A stretch of DNA of 64,000 nt from Paramecium pentaurelia (GCA_905183005.1 CAJJDO010000073.1:62001-126000); one strand, 5' to 3'; positions 23,701 to 37,311 are shown, counted from the first letter of the stretch. A program made the numbers and translations. Notes: generated by a model not told the origin, from the sequence alone.

Positions 23701-24838
23701 AGTAAATATATTCATTATATGTCAAAAAAGAATATATAGATAAATAATAATCGAATTATATATTTATGTTCAATTTTCCCCAGAGAAATTACTAAATACT
23801 AGGTTCCTGAGAGCAAAATATATAAAATAAATCTCTTTATCTAAAAGATAGTCAAAATTTTAATAATAACATATATCTTATGATTCTCTATAAATAATGC
23901 CAATCTCAAACTTTAAATATCTGTTATCCATACTATATATACATACATAAGAATATTGAGGAAAAAACAATAGTAATAATATATTTAATAGGAATTAAGG
24001 ATTAAAGATTCTACAATAAACAACCAATAAATTAAAGTAAAAATAACTAACTCAAAGTAACAGACTAAATTGGATATTATTTAATTAATAGTAAAAATAG
24101 TGAATAAAATGGCATCCCAGAATTAGTTTGTAAGAATCCAAAAATAAATATTAATCTAATATATGAGAAGAGAGAATACCAGAGTATATAATTATTAATC
24201 ATGATTATATCAAAATAATATTATTTTTCTTTATAAAAATGGAATTTAAATTCTCTAACAGATGATTTAATTTTAGATGATCTAAAATTTAAATTAAATT
24301 TTGCTTATATCATGATGGACTCAATTTTAGACTTTTTGAAAAAATAGTGATGATAGAATGAACAAATTTTTTAGTTTTCTGGAAGAAATTTAATATTATT
24401 AATTTTTCTTATATATAATGTGTATAATTATAAAAAAGTTAAATTTGAACAAACAAAATATAGAGATAAACTCATAAAAAATATAATAAAGAAGAAGAAA
24501 TTAAATAGTTTTTCATTAATTTAAAACTTGGTCTATATCCATCATTAAACTCATTTGGTTTTTCATCCTATTTTTTACAAAAAAAAATGAAGGATTTATC
24601 TCAAACCTTTTTTAAATGGATTTTGATAATGAAGTAGGATAGCGTACATCCATAATAATAGAATCTATTTCTGTAATAGTAAGAATCTGTTTGATTGTAA
24701 TAATAAATATGATAATTGTCAAATTAATTTTTCATCTTATTATTTTTATCATTTTAGAAAAGTAATGATTAATAAATCAATAAGAATTCCTCATTTTATC
24801 TCATTTAGTATTGCGTATTAATATAATATTTTATTATT
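23701..24838. other. Long A+T-rich intergenic stretch
   Basis: 1.1 kb, long for a Paramecium-like genome. On the minus strand a 99-codon hydrophobic frame (23906-24202) starts with ATG but has no family match, and its length is not beyond chance. No RNA gene or repeat was recognised. Confidence 0.45.
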
Positions 24839-25323
24839 ATGGATAAATTATTATAAAGAGAAATTAGGAATCATTTTTAAAATGAAAATTATAAGGCTGA
24901 TGTAATAGATATGATTGAAAAGGATGAAGAATTGATTAAGAAATGCAATGATAAGATGGATGATGTAATTAGTGTCTATATATTTAGTGGTAATTATAAA
25001 CAGAAGAGGATTTTCTAAAAAAGAAACTGCTAATGCTTGGTTTATGTGAAAAGAAAGGATTGGATGGATAAGTGATGCTTTATCCTACAATAAAGAAATA
25101 AAGAGTATTAAATAGAGATGAATTCAAAGGGATGGTTGATAGATTATATAAAGTGAAGAAGATGTCAGATAATGATTTTGTTCATCTTAATTAGACAGCC
25201 AGAAAATAAATATAACAAATGAAGGCCAAATAGCAAATGATCTAAAAATAAAAAAACAAGAATACTAAATAAGAGTCTTTCTTCGATATGATATCAGATT
25301 CATCTGAAGATTAAGTAGAATGA
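24839..25323 (+). CDS. Small charged helical protein, unknown
   Basis: One intron (24965-24987, GTA..TAG) gives 153 residues, rich in Lys, Asp, Glu and Gln. The N-terminal half reads as amphipathic helix (ADVIDMIEKDEELIKKCNDK), the middle has KKLLMLGLCEKKGLDGQVML, and the end is acidic (DMISDSSEDQVE). There is no signal peptide or membrane segment. Family not recognised. Frame restoration by a typical intron and the balanced composition support coding. Confidence 0.6.
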
Positions 25324-25521
25324 ACAAATTAACTCTTATTCAATAGATTTTGATTCCTATATATTAAAAACTAATGAATAATAAATTATAATGACAAAGT
25401 TATAAAACTATATAAATATTTTATTGATATTTACAATTAAAGAATAACTTATAAATTCTGATACATTTTATTAATATAAATTTAATTATTGAACATAATA
25501 ATTGTGTTATTATTAAAGCTA

Positions 25522-25845
25522 ATGGATAAAGAATCAAGCAGAAATACTTTTGAAAAGAAATTCCAACACATCACAAAGAAAAGAGTGTTAGCATATTAAA
25601 AATTAATTAATGACTAAAACTTTGTCAAATTATAAGGGGAAACTGAATTTATAGAGGGTGTAAAGTAAAAACCTTAAATGTACGAAGATGGCTAAAAAGA
25701 ATTCAATTAGAAATATTCAAAATAATACAATTAAATACAAACACTATACAAAAAATGTATATAAAATAAAAAAAACAATAATTAAAGAAATAAATAAACA
25801 AAATAGAATATCAAATTCAATATTAATAAAGATCTTGAAGTATGA
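25522..25845 (+). CDS. Putative small Lys/Gln/Asn-rich protein
   Basis: Frame of 107 residues from ATG to TGA without introns. The first half has ordinary composition (KKRVLAYQKLINDQNFVKLQ, GETEFIEGVKQKPQMYEDG); the second half is low-complexity Lys/Gln/Asn. No family, no membrane segment. It may be a real short gene, or the first exon of one whose 3' end I cannot resolve in the A+T-rich DNA that follows. Confidence 0.35.
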
Positions 25846-26279
25846 ATTTATCAATTATATTTTCTTTATTTATACCATTAAAATTTAAAATATAATTTAA
25901 TTTAATATAAAAAAAATTATAGATGAATTTTAAAGACAAATTAATCATCTAAAAAGGATAGTATAAATTTGAATAATTTTATTTTTGTTAAAGAATTTCA
26001 ATAAAAAAACTTAAAATTTACATAAAAATCAAATTTAATAAATTATCAAATGAAAATTTGATCAAAGAATTCAAATAATACTATCTATATTTAAAAAGAA
26101 TAATATTATTTAAAAGAAATTCAAAGAAGCAAGATTATAATTAGATTGACATTATTAAAATGAACTCTTATTTAAGTTAGGGAATCATGATTTATAAAGA
26201 AATTAGAGAAAAATTATTTATAAAAGTATTTCTAAAATATTTTCTATATCTACAAAAAATATTCTGAATCTTCTAAAGT
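25846..26279. other. Intergenic region
   Basis: 434 bp of strongly A+T-rich DNA at convergent 3' ends. Nothing recognised. Confidence 0.5.
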
Positions 26280-27742
26280 TCAAAATACTTAAGGTAAAGC
26301 ACTTTTGCACAACGGACATGAGAGATTGATTTACATCCATTAACTTAAGCAGGAAGGGTGAAATTAATGATTCTAATTTAATTATATATTTAATTTACAC
26401 AAGGAGTGTTCATTAATAAATTATTTCGAGATGCTTAATTAATAGTTTGTAGTACAAAAGACTCCCCTTTATTTAAAGTATATTCAGGAATTTATGATAA
26501 ATTTAATAAACATATTGCACAATCTGATTATGTGTGTTCATCTGTTTATTTGATAAAGTAATTGTATTTATTCCTTTTTAATATGAACCATCTGAATTGG
26601 TTTTAACAATAATAAATTAGAAGCTAAATCACAAGAATAAGCACTATAACGAATACTACATGAAGTTTTTGTAATAGTTATAAAATATTATCTTAAAATC
26701 CCCTTGCATATATTGACAATAAAGCTCTTGGAAAAATAGCTCCAATATAGTATTTATTAAATCTTTGTCTTTCTCCTGTATAAAAAGTAATAGCAATTTA
26801 AGGAATTAAAAATATATTCAGTAATGTTAATTCAATTGAATGTCTAATTCTTAAGAATAAAAAAGTGACTGATAAAATTTCAACAATTTATAATATTAAA
26901 TATCTCTTCTTTTATCTTTCCATGTTCTAAATTGATAGTATATTAATAATTACAGTGAGTTTAGCTTTTAATTTGAGATCATAAAAGATTGCTACCAACT
27001 AACAAAATAAACAAGGGAAGAAATAATAATATCTTGGAATATCAAATAGCATTGAGCTAAAAATACAAATGAATATATCTTAAGTCAAAACTATGGATAT
27101 AGTCATTGATGCTCCCTAATTTGCTGCAGGATCTGATTTTAAGTATAAATGAGAGCATATTATTTAGACTAGGGATATGAATATTATTAGTGTTGAGTAT
27201 GTAAAGACTTACATTTAGTAAGTTGAATTACTGAATATGAATAGACGTATTCTTTCCTCAGTTACATTGCATTATTCAGCAAATTAACTATGTAGAATAA
27301 TTGTTTTAGTTGAAACTTCTAATTGCAGAGTAGCTTTGCAAATAGTAAGAGGATGTTTCTAATTGTTTTATAATTCAATTATAACATCTATATTTTCCCA
27401 AGTCATAAGTCTATATATTTATATTCAACATGGATACTTTTAGTTTGAATCAAAATGATATGAATTGTTTAGAAGAGAATAACTAAGTCTAAAATAATGT
27501 TTCTCATGTAACAAATTGTGTTTTTTTGGATAAACTTACATTACTAGATTTTGATTATCATACACTACATTGATGTATACTAAATAATCTGAGCTTGCTG
27601 TCCATTAACCAAGCATCAATTGATCTTAATTTTGTATCAAATATTTATAAGCTTAGTCTAAATCACTCTAAAAATAACTTACTTGAAACATTACCTCGCT
27701 AATTACGTAACCAATAATGATAGCATAGAATATGATATTCAT
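26280..27742 (-). CDS. Multi-pass membrane RING-type E3 ubiquitin ligase (TUL1/DSC-like)
   Basis: Three introns (27668-27694, 27411-27437, 26373-26398) give 460 residues. An N-terminal signal-like segment (MNIIFYAIIIGYVIS) precedes a 150-residue lumenal-type domain. Six or seven hydrophobic segments follow (for example VFTYSTLIIFISLVQIIC, IVEILSVTFLFLRI, LHVVFVIVLILVIQLLIYY). The C-terminus is a RING: DCAICLLNL, then after the last intron MNTPCNHQFHPSCLSQWMQ and LSCPLCKSALPQVF. Topology plus C-terminal RING matches the Golgi/ER quality-control ligases of the yeast TUL1/DSC1 type; family assignment is by layout and RING spacing. The last intron sits between a conserved cysteine and the CNHQFH histidines. 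Confidence 0.82.
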
Positions 27743-28374
27743 TAAACTTATTTATATTAATATTTATCTTAGATATCCATTAATATGACCCTTATGATGT
27801 AATAATTTTGATAATATATAAATAGTTACAGACCATCAAATATTTAATATCATATTTTTAAAAAGAAAATTTTATTACTTCTAACAAGATCAATTATAAT
27901 AACAGATTTTTTTTACATTGCTGAAGTTATATTTACAGATATTGAATCATTATCTAATTATCTTCATTCAATATAAGAGAAGTTTAAAAATAAATAATAG
28001 AGAAAATAGTCAAAATATATTTATTGTCAATAAATTATAGAATTTTTCTGATTGATAATCTAAACTTTTAGTAAAGAAAATTGAGTATAAAAATTGAAAT
28101 ATAATAACAATATAAGAAATATAATATTAATTTTGTCAAAAATCATTATAAATTATTTCCTTTGGTAGATTTAACATATAAAACATAATATATCTCTTTA
28201 TAGAATCACTAAATATTTAATTTAATCAAATGTATTACAATTATACAATTTTAATATAAAATAAAATAAGTTTTTTTAAATAATAGTATATTTAGATTAT
28301 TCTAAGATGATACAAAAATATATTGTAATAAAATTATCAAATTAGTTGAAATTATAAATGTATTTAATATTTTT
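27743..28374. other. Intergenic region
   Basis: 632 bp between two minus-strand genes, holding the promoter of the RING gene and the 3' flank of the MON2-like gene. A+T-rich; no supported frame. Confidence 0.5.
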
Positions 28375-31300
28375 TCAATCAATTTTCACTACCATTTATG
28401 AAATTTTAGATAGAACTTATTAAACCTTGATTCTAACATCATCTTATTAATGTCCTATTAATTATACAAGGAAAGGCATCAAATAAAATAAATGGCCTAT
28501 ATTTGATTACAATAATGATGTTTCTCCATATGAAATTTCTTATCCATCCAATGATATGAAATTTTTAAATGAATTTTCTGGTATTTTAGTTTGTAATAGA
28601 TAATTTAACAAATCAATTAATTTCTTATCATTATTTTATTATTCAGAATTGGAAGATTACAAAATCTTTTGGCTTGCATCAAGTAAATATTAAAGAACTT
28701 TAGAGTTTTCAGATAATATGCATAATTTATGAATAGCAATATTCGAATATTAAGATAACTCATACAATTTTTGAATGAATTCCTTAAATTCCGATGAATC
28801 GGATAATTGAGGATTACTAACATAAATTTATGAAATTTCTTCTATATATTAGGATTGGAGTAATTGATTTTCAAAATTTAAGATCTTACTCTATTATTAG
28901 AAATTTTCGCAAACTGATTTATCAGGCAATACTAATTATAATGTTTTTATTATCTTAAGCTAACCCTCAGCATTAGTAATTAGATAGGTTTTAGCTCTTG
29001 AAAGATAATTTTCAGCCATCATCATATATATGGACTTATCTTCATTTAAGGTTTCAGTAAAATATAAATATTAATCATTGTTTCTCATAGTTAAAATAAT
29101 TGTTTCATATAATTCTTAAAATTAAAAGAAAAAATCAATATTATTATCTAAAACTGTATTGAGTTGTAAAAGATGTCTTTTTATTAAGATATGTTTAAAT
29201 TTATTATTAGGGGGTTCTTTAATTAATTCATATATATTTGCTATAATTCTTTAAGTCAATTTAGGTGATTATTTAGATAAATTTTACTAAAGAGTCATCA
29301 TCAATTATTTAGGAGCTAGGTTGTCTTCAAAAAAGATTTTATTTTGAATTAGATCAATCTTAGAATGAACTATAATAGGATATTCTAATATTTTATAATA
29401 AATATCCAAAACCTATTCAATAAGTATGTTTGAAGCCAATTTTATAATATCATTGAATAATTCCAGTAATTCTGGAGCAATATGTAAAATGAGAGTCTTA
29501 ATATATTTAATATCTTAGTATTATTAACCAAAAAGAATTGATATTTAATCAATTACATTAGAGAAATTATTAAGACAAACAATAGGTTTGTATAGGAATA
29601 ATTCTCTCATTTATTTAGCTGCTTCTAAACTAAGGAATGGTTTATTCTATTAAAATATAATAACTAAATCTGGTGTAGTTTCTTTGATCAATAATTCAAT
29701 ATCTTAATCTCTAAAATAAATAAATTATTTACTTATCTTAAGATGATTCATCAATAATCAGAAAATATTTTTTTATTAACTTAATAAATGCTTATATAAC
29801 ACTCTTTACAGTCTCTTCCCATTGTGTTACATCTAAATCTTTATTTAAATTCTTTTCTTAGAATGTGTTATTAATGTTGTGCATTAATTTCATGAAAATA
29901 TTTTCTAAAATCTTTTTCCATTATGAATATAAATTTTGACAATTTAAATGAAGCAAAAGATTGCTAAATATATGAATGGCTGAATGTCTGATTTCAGGTA
30001 TAGGATCTAAAGCAATAATAGATAATTTTTAAAAAATCTCAGGCAAATATAATTCAAGTTCTTCGTTGGTTAATATATTATTCTATTCAGTATTATGTGA
30101 ATGATTTTTAGTTATGAAATCTCCCAGATGCCAAAGCATATTACAAATCTAGAAATTTATATTTTATTCGTCTATTTAATTATAAACTGTAATTACTTGA
30201 ATTGGATTTGTATTTATCAATAATTTCAAATAATTTTTTAATTTATTCACCATTTAAATTTGAAAGAAATTGATTAATGATATATTCTGTACATGCTAAT
30301 CCTTACTTAACAAAAATAGTTGTTTATTCTGATCCTATTTCTAATAATATGTTTAATATGGAATCCCATCCTTTTTATTAAATTTCATGTCCATTATTTT
30401 GTAGCATCTTTAATACATTATTTAAAATTATTTCTCTTAAATCATTTTAATTTAATTTACACATATCAATCCATGGTTAAAAGAGAGTTTATTAGTATAT
30501 AGAATCAGTTTTAAACCATTTCTCTTTAATATATTCTGAATGATGCTATTAATTTTTCTTATAAAATTAAGTCCAATGTTCAAAACCATAAAAAATTATT
30601 TAAGACAATGTATCAGCTGCATTTAAAACTAAATTAGTATTACGTGTTGATATAACTGAGATAAAATGAGCAATGATAAGTTCCCAAAATATATCTAATC
30701 TAAATACATTAAATTTAATTAATTCAACTAATTTTGAAAGAGAAAAATATTTCTTTTAATCTCCAAATTATGAATTAGATCTTTTTAATTCTAAGGAATT
30801 TAATTACTCTAAACATTCAATAGTTATTTAATTAATAGCATCCATCACTGTTATCAAATGCTCATTTCCATAGGTAGGACTTTATGAAAATAATTAATCC
30901 AAACTTTAAAATAAAATTGTTATATCTAGTGTCTTAATTTATTCCTCTTAACTTGAATTTTTAGCAAGACGATTTCTTAGATAATGATTCTCACATTCTT
31001 CAAATGTCTTAAATATACAAATCCAACTACTACATTCTAGTAAATCTAAATAAATAATTAATTAATATAATACTTCCAAGACAATTAGCAATATTGAGTA
31101 CCATTTTATTAATTTAAATATGCTTTTTTGTAAATTCTTATCCAATTTAAGGTTTACAAAATTCACAAATAGTTTTTATAAATGCATTCTAAGCAGCCTT
31201 CATCTATATTGAACCAACTATATTAATATATTATTAAAATGCTGATAATAAATTTTATAAAGTTTACTCATCTAAATCCTTAGTTAATAAATATTTAATT

Positions 31301-32719
31301 CCTCTTAAATTCAATTTCCAAGTAAATTCAATAATTTGATAAAATTTATCTGTTGGTTGTAATTTAATTAAATTTCCTAATTATATTTTTTATTAATCAG
31401 CATAAACACATAGTGAATTTACAAAACGTGATTAAAATTCACTTAACATTCTACATACTAAACCATTGTCACTAGGATGTGCTTCAGAATTTTATTATAA
31501 ATTAATTGTAGGACTTGTCATATCCATCCATCTTTTTTATTCTAATTCAGTAGGATCAGAGATATCTTTAGCCAATCCAGATAACATTGTAATAATATCT
31601 AAAATATAATTCTATTAATATTATTATTATATAATATACTTTTTCATTTAATGGAAGTAAAAGCAATTAATCCAAAAATATTTAACTTTATACAAAATAG
31701 ATTAAGGTTTACAATCCCAAATTTTTATGTATCGAATGTTCATTTGATTTTATCTATTAAATTAAGATATTCCAAACTTCTCCTGATTGTGGTCCATCCA
31801 CTAAAAATGTTAAGCACTTAAATGCTACCACAATAATTGAGCTCTTTATCATATTAATTGGTATTGCAAGAATCTTTCTTAGAACTTAAATCAGATTATT
31901 TGATAGTAACTCTTATATGATTGTGAATTAAGTAAAGAATTTACCCATATTTGATAAAAAACTGTTAATACTTGACAATCCAAACTCTCTATCAAGGGGA
32001 ACTGATGGAGGAAACCAATGAGGACGAATGTAATCGCATATCTTAATCAAGTCAGACAATATAGTATGTAGATTTTACACTTCTTTTTAATGATCTATTG
32101 GAGTATTGGAAGTAGCTAATTATAAATTTTATTCTTGCTAATTGTCTAAATCAATAATAATATTCATGTCATCAAATCCTTGACCAGCTATTATTAATTG
32201 TGTCGATCCTGATAATAATTCAATTAATTTATCTAATGATGTTTCTGCTGATGCATATATTATAGGCATTTTAGAATTTTTCATATAAAGTACAAATGTA
32301 AGACACTAAATGAATAGTATGATTATTCTACTTTTTCAACAAAACCATAATTACGAAAATTGATGAAGTCTTAATGTATAAAAGCCATAAAACTTTGTAT
32401 TAGTTTATAATGCAATTCATCCTTTTGAATTTCTTTAATTTTCAGAAAGTAATCCAGAACATCTTCACTTGTTTAAATCTAAAATATAAATAATTTTGCA
32501 TACATCATTTATCACTTTTAGGTTAATCAATTTAAGTAAAAAACAAATTAATGTTGTATGAAATTTGGCTGATTTCAACTCTTTTGAAGCAGGTATTAAA
32601 ATCTTTTATATTTCCTATCTTGGGATATCTTGTACACCATTCCTTTTATTTTCTTCTAAAACTTTTTAAAAGTTGTTAAGAGAATCTTTCATAGGAGTAT
32701 ATTTCTTTTTTGATGACAT
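28375..32719 (-). CDS. MON2: MON2-like protein (Sec7/BIG-related, HEAT-like)
   Basis: MON2 is a large relative of the BIG/GBF Arf exchange factors that lacks the Sec7 catalytic domain and works in endosome-to-Golgi traffic. Six introns (32479-32503, 32306-32331, 31612-31639, 31046-31073, 30172-30196, 29711-29732) give 1396 residues with a consistent frame throughout. An N-terminal DCB-like helical domain comes first. Then the region DREFGLSSINSFLSNMGKFF, ELLSNNLIQVL and KCLTFLVDGP corresponds to the MON2 HUS segment (FGLELLESVL..). Later RLDIFWELIIAHFISVISTR, NMLWHLGDFITK and IRHSAIHIFSNLLLHLNC match the MON2 C-terminal HEAT region. I saw no Sec7 domain, as expected. Most of the protein is unrecognisable helical repeat, so MON2 rather than BIG rests on these blocks. 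Confidence 0.78.
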
Positions 32720-32907
32720 AGCCTATTTGATTATCGAAATTTCACGTAAAGCTAATTGAACTCTCGATTCTTACATTTTTATATAAGTATTTTTATTAAA
32801 ATTTTATTTTTTTCCTCAACCTTTCTTCTAACATAATAATATAATTTATGGTCATCATAATAGAAAATTTTATATATAAAATATTGTTAATCATTTGCAA
32901 TAGTATC

Positions 32908-33598
32908 TCACATTGCTAATTTCTTTTTTTTGTTAACTTCCCAAAAAGGTTCAATGTTGTGTCTGAAAAGAGATGAGACACTAGTCTTTGATTCTTTGAC
33001 AACATTATATTTCCATAAACATTATCCAAAAAATTCCTTAGAGATTATCTTCCCTAATGGAGAATTTAGAATCTAATTTAATTCAAATTTTCCTATTTTA
33101 TCCCCTGGAATTTATAAAAACTACATAATATCTTGATTCTCTTTCACTATAAGGTTATTTGTCTTATTACAAAAATTCTTTATGAATAATTATAATTATC
33201 TTCCATAACATTTGTGTAAGTTTTTGCTTTCTCCAGGAAGGGCTGTCTATATTTTTTACTGAAAATTTATTTAAATAGAATACTTTTTTTATCAATTTTT
33301 TTCTACTTGATTAACTTTCATCATCTTTTTCTTATAGATCATATTTGGTTTTTGATGAGGAGTTCTATGATGATAGACTATTTTATTTATAATATTATTA
33401 TCCATTTGTAAAAGAAAATTCATTTTCAATATTTTATGAGTTATATTCTTTTTCTAAGGTATCACTCAAATCTCCCATATCTTTATGTTAGAATAATTAA
33501 AATTATTCACTATCATCATATATTTATGGATGATTAGAATCCTATTCCATACCCTAAGAAATTTCAGAAGTTATGGATTCAATTTAATCACCTTTCAT
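32908..33598 (-). CDS. Uncharacterised Ser-rich protein
   Basis: One intron (33259-33283, ending CAG) gives 221 residues. The N-terminal 120 residues are acidic and Ser/Gln-rich (DMGDLSDTLEKEYNSQ, NSLSSQNSSSKTKYDL). The C-terminal 100 are more ordered (LHKCYGRQLQLFIKNFCN, IPGDKIGKFELNQILNSPLG) and end in KKKKLAM. No membrane segment or known motif. The start lies 189 bp upstream of the MON2-like start across the same-strand intergenic region. Recognised as coding because the frame survives a typical intron and the C-terminal half has globular composition. Confidence 0.6.
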
Positions 33599-34055
33599 AT
33601 AATTATCCAAGGTCATTCTATAAATGGAGAAGTTGTTTTGATGAATATACATTTGATTGTATATTTATTATTTTTATTTTTATTTTCTTTTTATTCAATA
33701 TATCCTTTTAAAATAGGTCTTCTAAGATTTTTTCATTTTTTTGTTAAAAAAAATAGTTTAATAGCATAGATATACACTTTTAATATACAAATAAGGGGCT
33801 TTATAGCATAACAATATTTAAAAAATATATTCTATTTAATATATAATTTAATTCATATCAATCAATTATATTTTATAAATTTATAAATAATAATAATAAC
33901 TTTCGATTTAAATTATTATTTTTTATAAATAAATGTAGAATTAATTATATAGTTTGTAAAAATATTATAAATGCAAATTAAAAGAATAAAATCATTTAAA
34001 ATAGGACTTATTAGAAGTCTAAGGATTCATGAAGTATTTTCCTTTTGTCAATAGA
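33599..34055. other. Intergenic region
   Basis: 457 bp, extremely A+T rich with many short poly-T and AATAAT runs; no supported feature. Confidence 0.5.
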
Positions 34056-34553
34056 TCATACTATATTATATATATTTATTGATTATACCAATTATAAAAT
34101 AAAGGATAGGATATATAATCTATACATAAAACAAGCATGTATAATAATAAATTTAGTATATCTAATTAATGTAAACTTTTCTCTGGCAAAATAATTCTCT
34201 ATCAAAAGATCTGTTGAAAATATTAGCCAAAATATTAATAGTTGCTTTTTAGAATCTTTTTACCTTTGAATTTCATAAGTTGTTTATAAAATTGCATATA
34301 CAATCAACATAATATGGCTGATATATGAAGTGGCCATAGAATAGGCTGTCAAGAATAAAATAAATACAATTGTCAAAAACAGCGCACTCTTTATTTTGAA
34401 TCTCTTTTAAAATAACTTAAAAATTAATGATTAATTTAAAAAGCCAACACCTATATCATCATAAAGAGTGTCGAATGTATATTTTTATTATACGTTAATC
34501 TTTTTAAGGTTTTCTGAGATTCTATTATGTCTTGTAAATGGTTATTCAAACAT
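34056..34553 (-). CDS. Small membrane protein, possibly REEP/TB2/DP1/HVA22-like
   Basis: Intronless 165-residue frame starting MFEQPFTRHNRISENLKKIN. Soluble N-terminal 60 residues, then two long hydrophobic hairpins (ALFLTIVFILFLTAYSMATS and ISHIMLIVYAILQTTYEIQ), a polar QRQKDSKKQ loop, and QLLIFWLIFSTDLLIENYF followed by a last hydrophobic region. The order (aromatic hairpin, short charged loop, W-containing hairpin with a conserved E) resembles the TB2/DP1/HVA22 domain of REEP proteins, which shape tubular ER. The resemblance is by pattern only. It is not obvious in a standard-code ORF search because of TAA/TAG Gln codons. Confidence 0.5.
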
Positions 34554-34823
34554 TATAAATTTTTTATTTATATTTATTTCTAATTAATAGATTTAATTGA
34601 TTATATGTTATTTAGAGTCTTTTATCATGAAACTTGACTTACTTCTATTGATTGATTAAACTTGATTATAGATTTTATTAGATAATATATAAATCTAATA
34701 TATTTTGGATTGATGAAATTACAAAGATGAGTATTAAATTTGATGAAATTACATTACAGAAATATATATATATAGATAGAGAAAAGAAATGATATTTTGT
34801 AAATTAGAATAATTAATATTAAT

Positions 34824-36652
34824 ATGTATATATTAACATTGCTTGAAATCATTCTAGTTACTATATATTGTGCCAAATTAATTAACAATATTTGCTGCAA
34901 AGATGTTAACTTTATTGTAAAAGTTACATGTCTGATTTCTTGGTTAACGAATTTCATTTTACTTATTTTGTTACCATTAGATATTTATATAACATTTAGA
35001 GATCAAGAAACATATAGTAATTAGAATGGTTTAGAAGTTCATTCCAGAGAATATGAAGCAATAGCAAATGTAATATTTCATATCAATAAAGATATATTAA
35101 ATATTGTATTGGACTAATTTCATACTTTGCTGGACAATTATTCCAATAATGTAGGAATATGAAGAAGCTATAGATCTTAATCAAACTTCAAAGTTTATGA
35201 GATCATTGATTAATAATGGCAAATTTTTTTTAGTAATTGGAATTGCTGGCATAATATTTGTTGTCATACTTTTGATTACAGGATAAGCATCAGATTATGG
35301 ATTGGCTAAGTTGCTTAAAAGTATGGCTAATTCTTTTGGTGTAGCTTTGATTATAGTATTGTTGGGGTAATTATAACATATTGTATAAATAAGATATTCT
35401 CTCATTGCAGTTCCAAGAGCTCATGTGAGAACTTCCACTTTGGATGTTCAAATGAGATATTTGTATTTTAAAACAGCTAAAATAACAGAGGAAAAAGATG
35501 AAGCTTAACATGAATTATAAGAAAAAGCTAAGCGAGTAGTTGGTATAAGAAATTAAGAGAAATTTTAATAATAATCATCAAAAAAATATTTATAGAAAAG
35601 TATTCAAGCAATTCCTAAATCTATGTATAAGGATTTATTAGAAGAGGATATCAAATCTAAGGCTCCAGGAATTTCTTATTTATAAAGAATGTTCTATAAG
35701 GAATAACCTGAAGCTACTGATGAAGAAATGGTTGAAATATACAGAGATATTAGATAAAAAGCAAGAACATTTAGAAGATTAAGAGCAGCTTGGAAGGAGA
35801 ATTGTAAGAAAGCATATGCCTTAGAAAATGTTATAAATTCAATAGAAAATCCTGATAAAAAAATTCATTATGATTTAAAATCTAATAAAAAAGAGGGATC
35901 TTGTTCTTAATAATTAGATACTTTAGAATGGTATTGGTTATGTTATTACAAACCTTAATTCAAAATACTTTTTTCAATAGCTTTGGGTATTTTATCATTG
36001 TTAGTAATTGTATCAGAAACTACTTTATTTATGAATACTCCTTTTACTATTTTTGGAATGCCTATTTCAGTATAATCTGGAGTGATAACCTTATAAATAT
36101 TTTGTTTTGTTCCTTTGTTTTATATAGCATTTTGTGTTTATTATGGAATGTTTAGAATTAAGATAGCAGGATGTTATGGATTATATGATGATCATTAAAC
36201 TGATGCACCAAGTTTGTTATTTGCAACAATAAATTTCAGTAGAGTAGCAGCTCCTTTATGCTAAAACTTTCTGAATATGTTAAGAGTTAAATAAAGATTG
36301 AATTGTGAGCCAGCATTTAAATTTGCTATGGGAGAAGTAATTATTTTATATTATATAAAATAAGATGGAATTTGTACCAATTTTTGGAGTAAATGTTATT
36401 TAATTGATGCCTGCTTTATTACTCTTTTTGTGTTTCATTAATTATTTTGATTTATATGATAGATTTATGAATTTTCTTGGATTAAAAGAATTTATGTTTA
36501 CTGAAACATTCTCTGATAGACTTATATTTAGAGGTAGAGATACTTTGAAAGATAAGAAGGCTTATTTTATATAGAAAAAAATGAAAAAATAAAAGGATAA
36601 ACAGAAAGAAGGTGATATTGAATTACTTAATATTCAAAATGATTGTTATTGA
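34824..36652 (+). CDS. LMBRD2: LMBR1-domain membrane protein, LMBRD2-like
   Basis: Two introns, both ending AAG (35070-35091 and 36337-36364), give 592 residues. LMBR1-family proteins are about nine-pass membrane proteins with a central cytosolic coiled coil; LMBRD2 has been linked to GPCR signalling and lysosome-type membranes. Seen here: YWTNFILCWTIIPIMQEYEEA (the LMBR1 W..I.P..Q.Y..A signature), five N-terminal membrane segments, a long charged coiled region with FRRLRAAWKENCKKAYALEN, then LEWYWLCYYKP and FGMPISVQSG, and the C-terminal AFKFAMGEMEFVPIFGVN. The last motif is only continuous if the AAG intron is removed, which fixes that splice site. The stop lies 29 bp from the stop of the convergent ribosomal protein gene. 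Confidence 0.88.
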
Positions 36653-36681
36653 TTTATATTTTAATGTATTGTATTAATATA

Positions 36682-37311
36682 TCAATAGACATTACCTTCA
36701 AATGTTTATTTAAACCATTCCATAGCTTCTTTTTTAGAGACTCTTTAAGCTGTTCCTAATCTTGCATTTCTTGATTTTCTTTGAGCAACTCTTAATCCTG
36801 GTCTTGACAAGATAACATAGAAATCCATACCAAAAATACCTAAATAACATTTATAATAATAAATACCTGTGTATGGATCATATTTTAATCCCAAATCAAT
36901 ATGTTCTTATATGCCAAATCCAAAGTTTCCTGAATCAGAGAAGTTTCTCTTTTTCAATTCCATTTCTTTAACTCTTAATCCTCTAAATAATATATCTTTA
37001 GCAGCATCTCCTCTTATTGTACAGAATACAGAAATTTTTTCATTTCTTCTGATACCAAAAGATCTCACTGTGTATCTTGCCTTACCAAATACTGGTTTTT
37101 ATCCTGTTAAATCCTCTAAAACCTTGGCTGCCTTTGTTAATTTATCACCAGATTCTCCTGCACAAATATGAACCATTAATTTTTCAATTCTAATCTTTCT
37201 CATTACATTCTCCTTAGTTTCTTAAGGTTTGACAACTTTAGCTGGAGCTGCAGGTTTTCCATCTGTCTTTGTTTGTTAAGCTTTTCCACCCTTTCCTTAT
37301 TGTTAAGACAT
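36682..37311 (-). CDS. RPL11: 60S ribosomal protein uL5 (L11)
   Basis: One intron (36840-36866) gives 200 residues. The core (NVMRKIRIEKLMVHICAGES, KAAKVLEDLTGQKPVFGKAR, YTVRSFGIRRNEKISVF, DLGLKYDPYTGIFGMDFYV) is unmistakable eukaryotic uL5, which binds 5S rRNA in the central protuberance of the large subunit. Relative to animal L11 it has an N-terminal extension of about 30 residues rich in Lys/Ala/Pro/Gln (MSQQGKGGKAQQTKTDG..). Codon use is biased, like beta-tubulin. Convergent with the LMBRD2-like gene. Confidence 0.97.

Noticed and set aside
23906..24202. 99-codon hydrophobic minus-strand frame starting with ATG
   Set aside because: It looks like a small membrane protein, but the length is within chance and no membrane-protein family motif was found.
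30695..30728. A seventh, 34-nt GTT..TAG intron in the MON2-like gene
   Set aside because: It appeared only after misreading the T run at 30742-30753. With five T's counted, the frame is continuous and the six remaining introns give an exact codon number.
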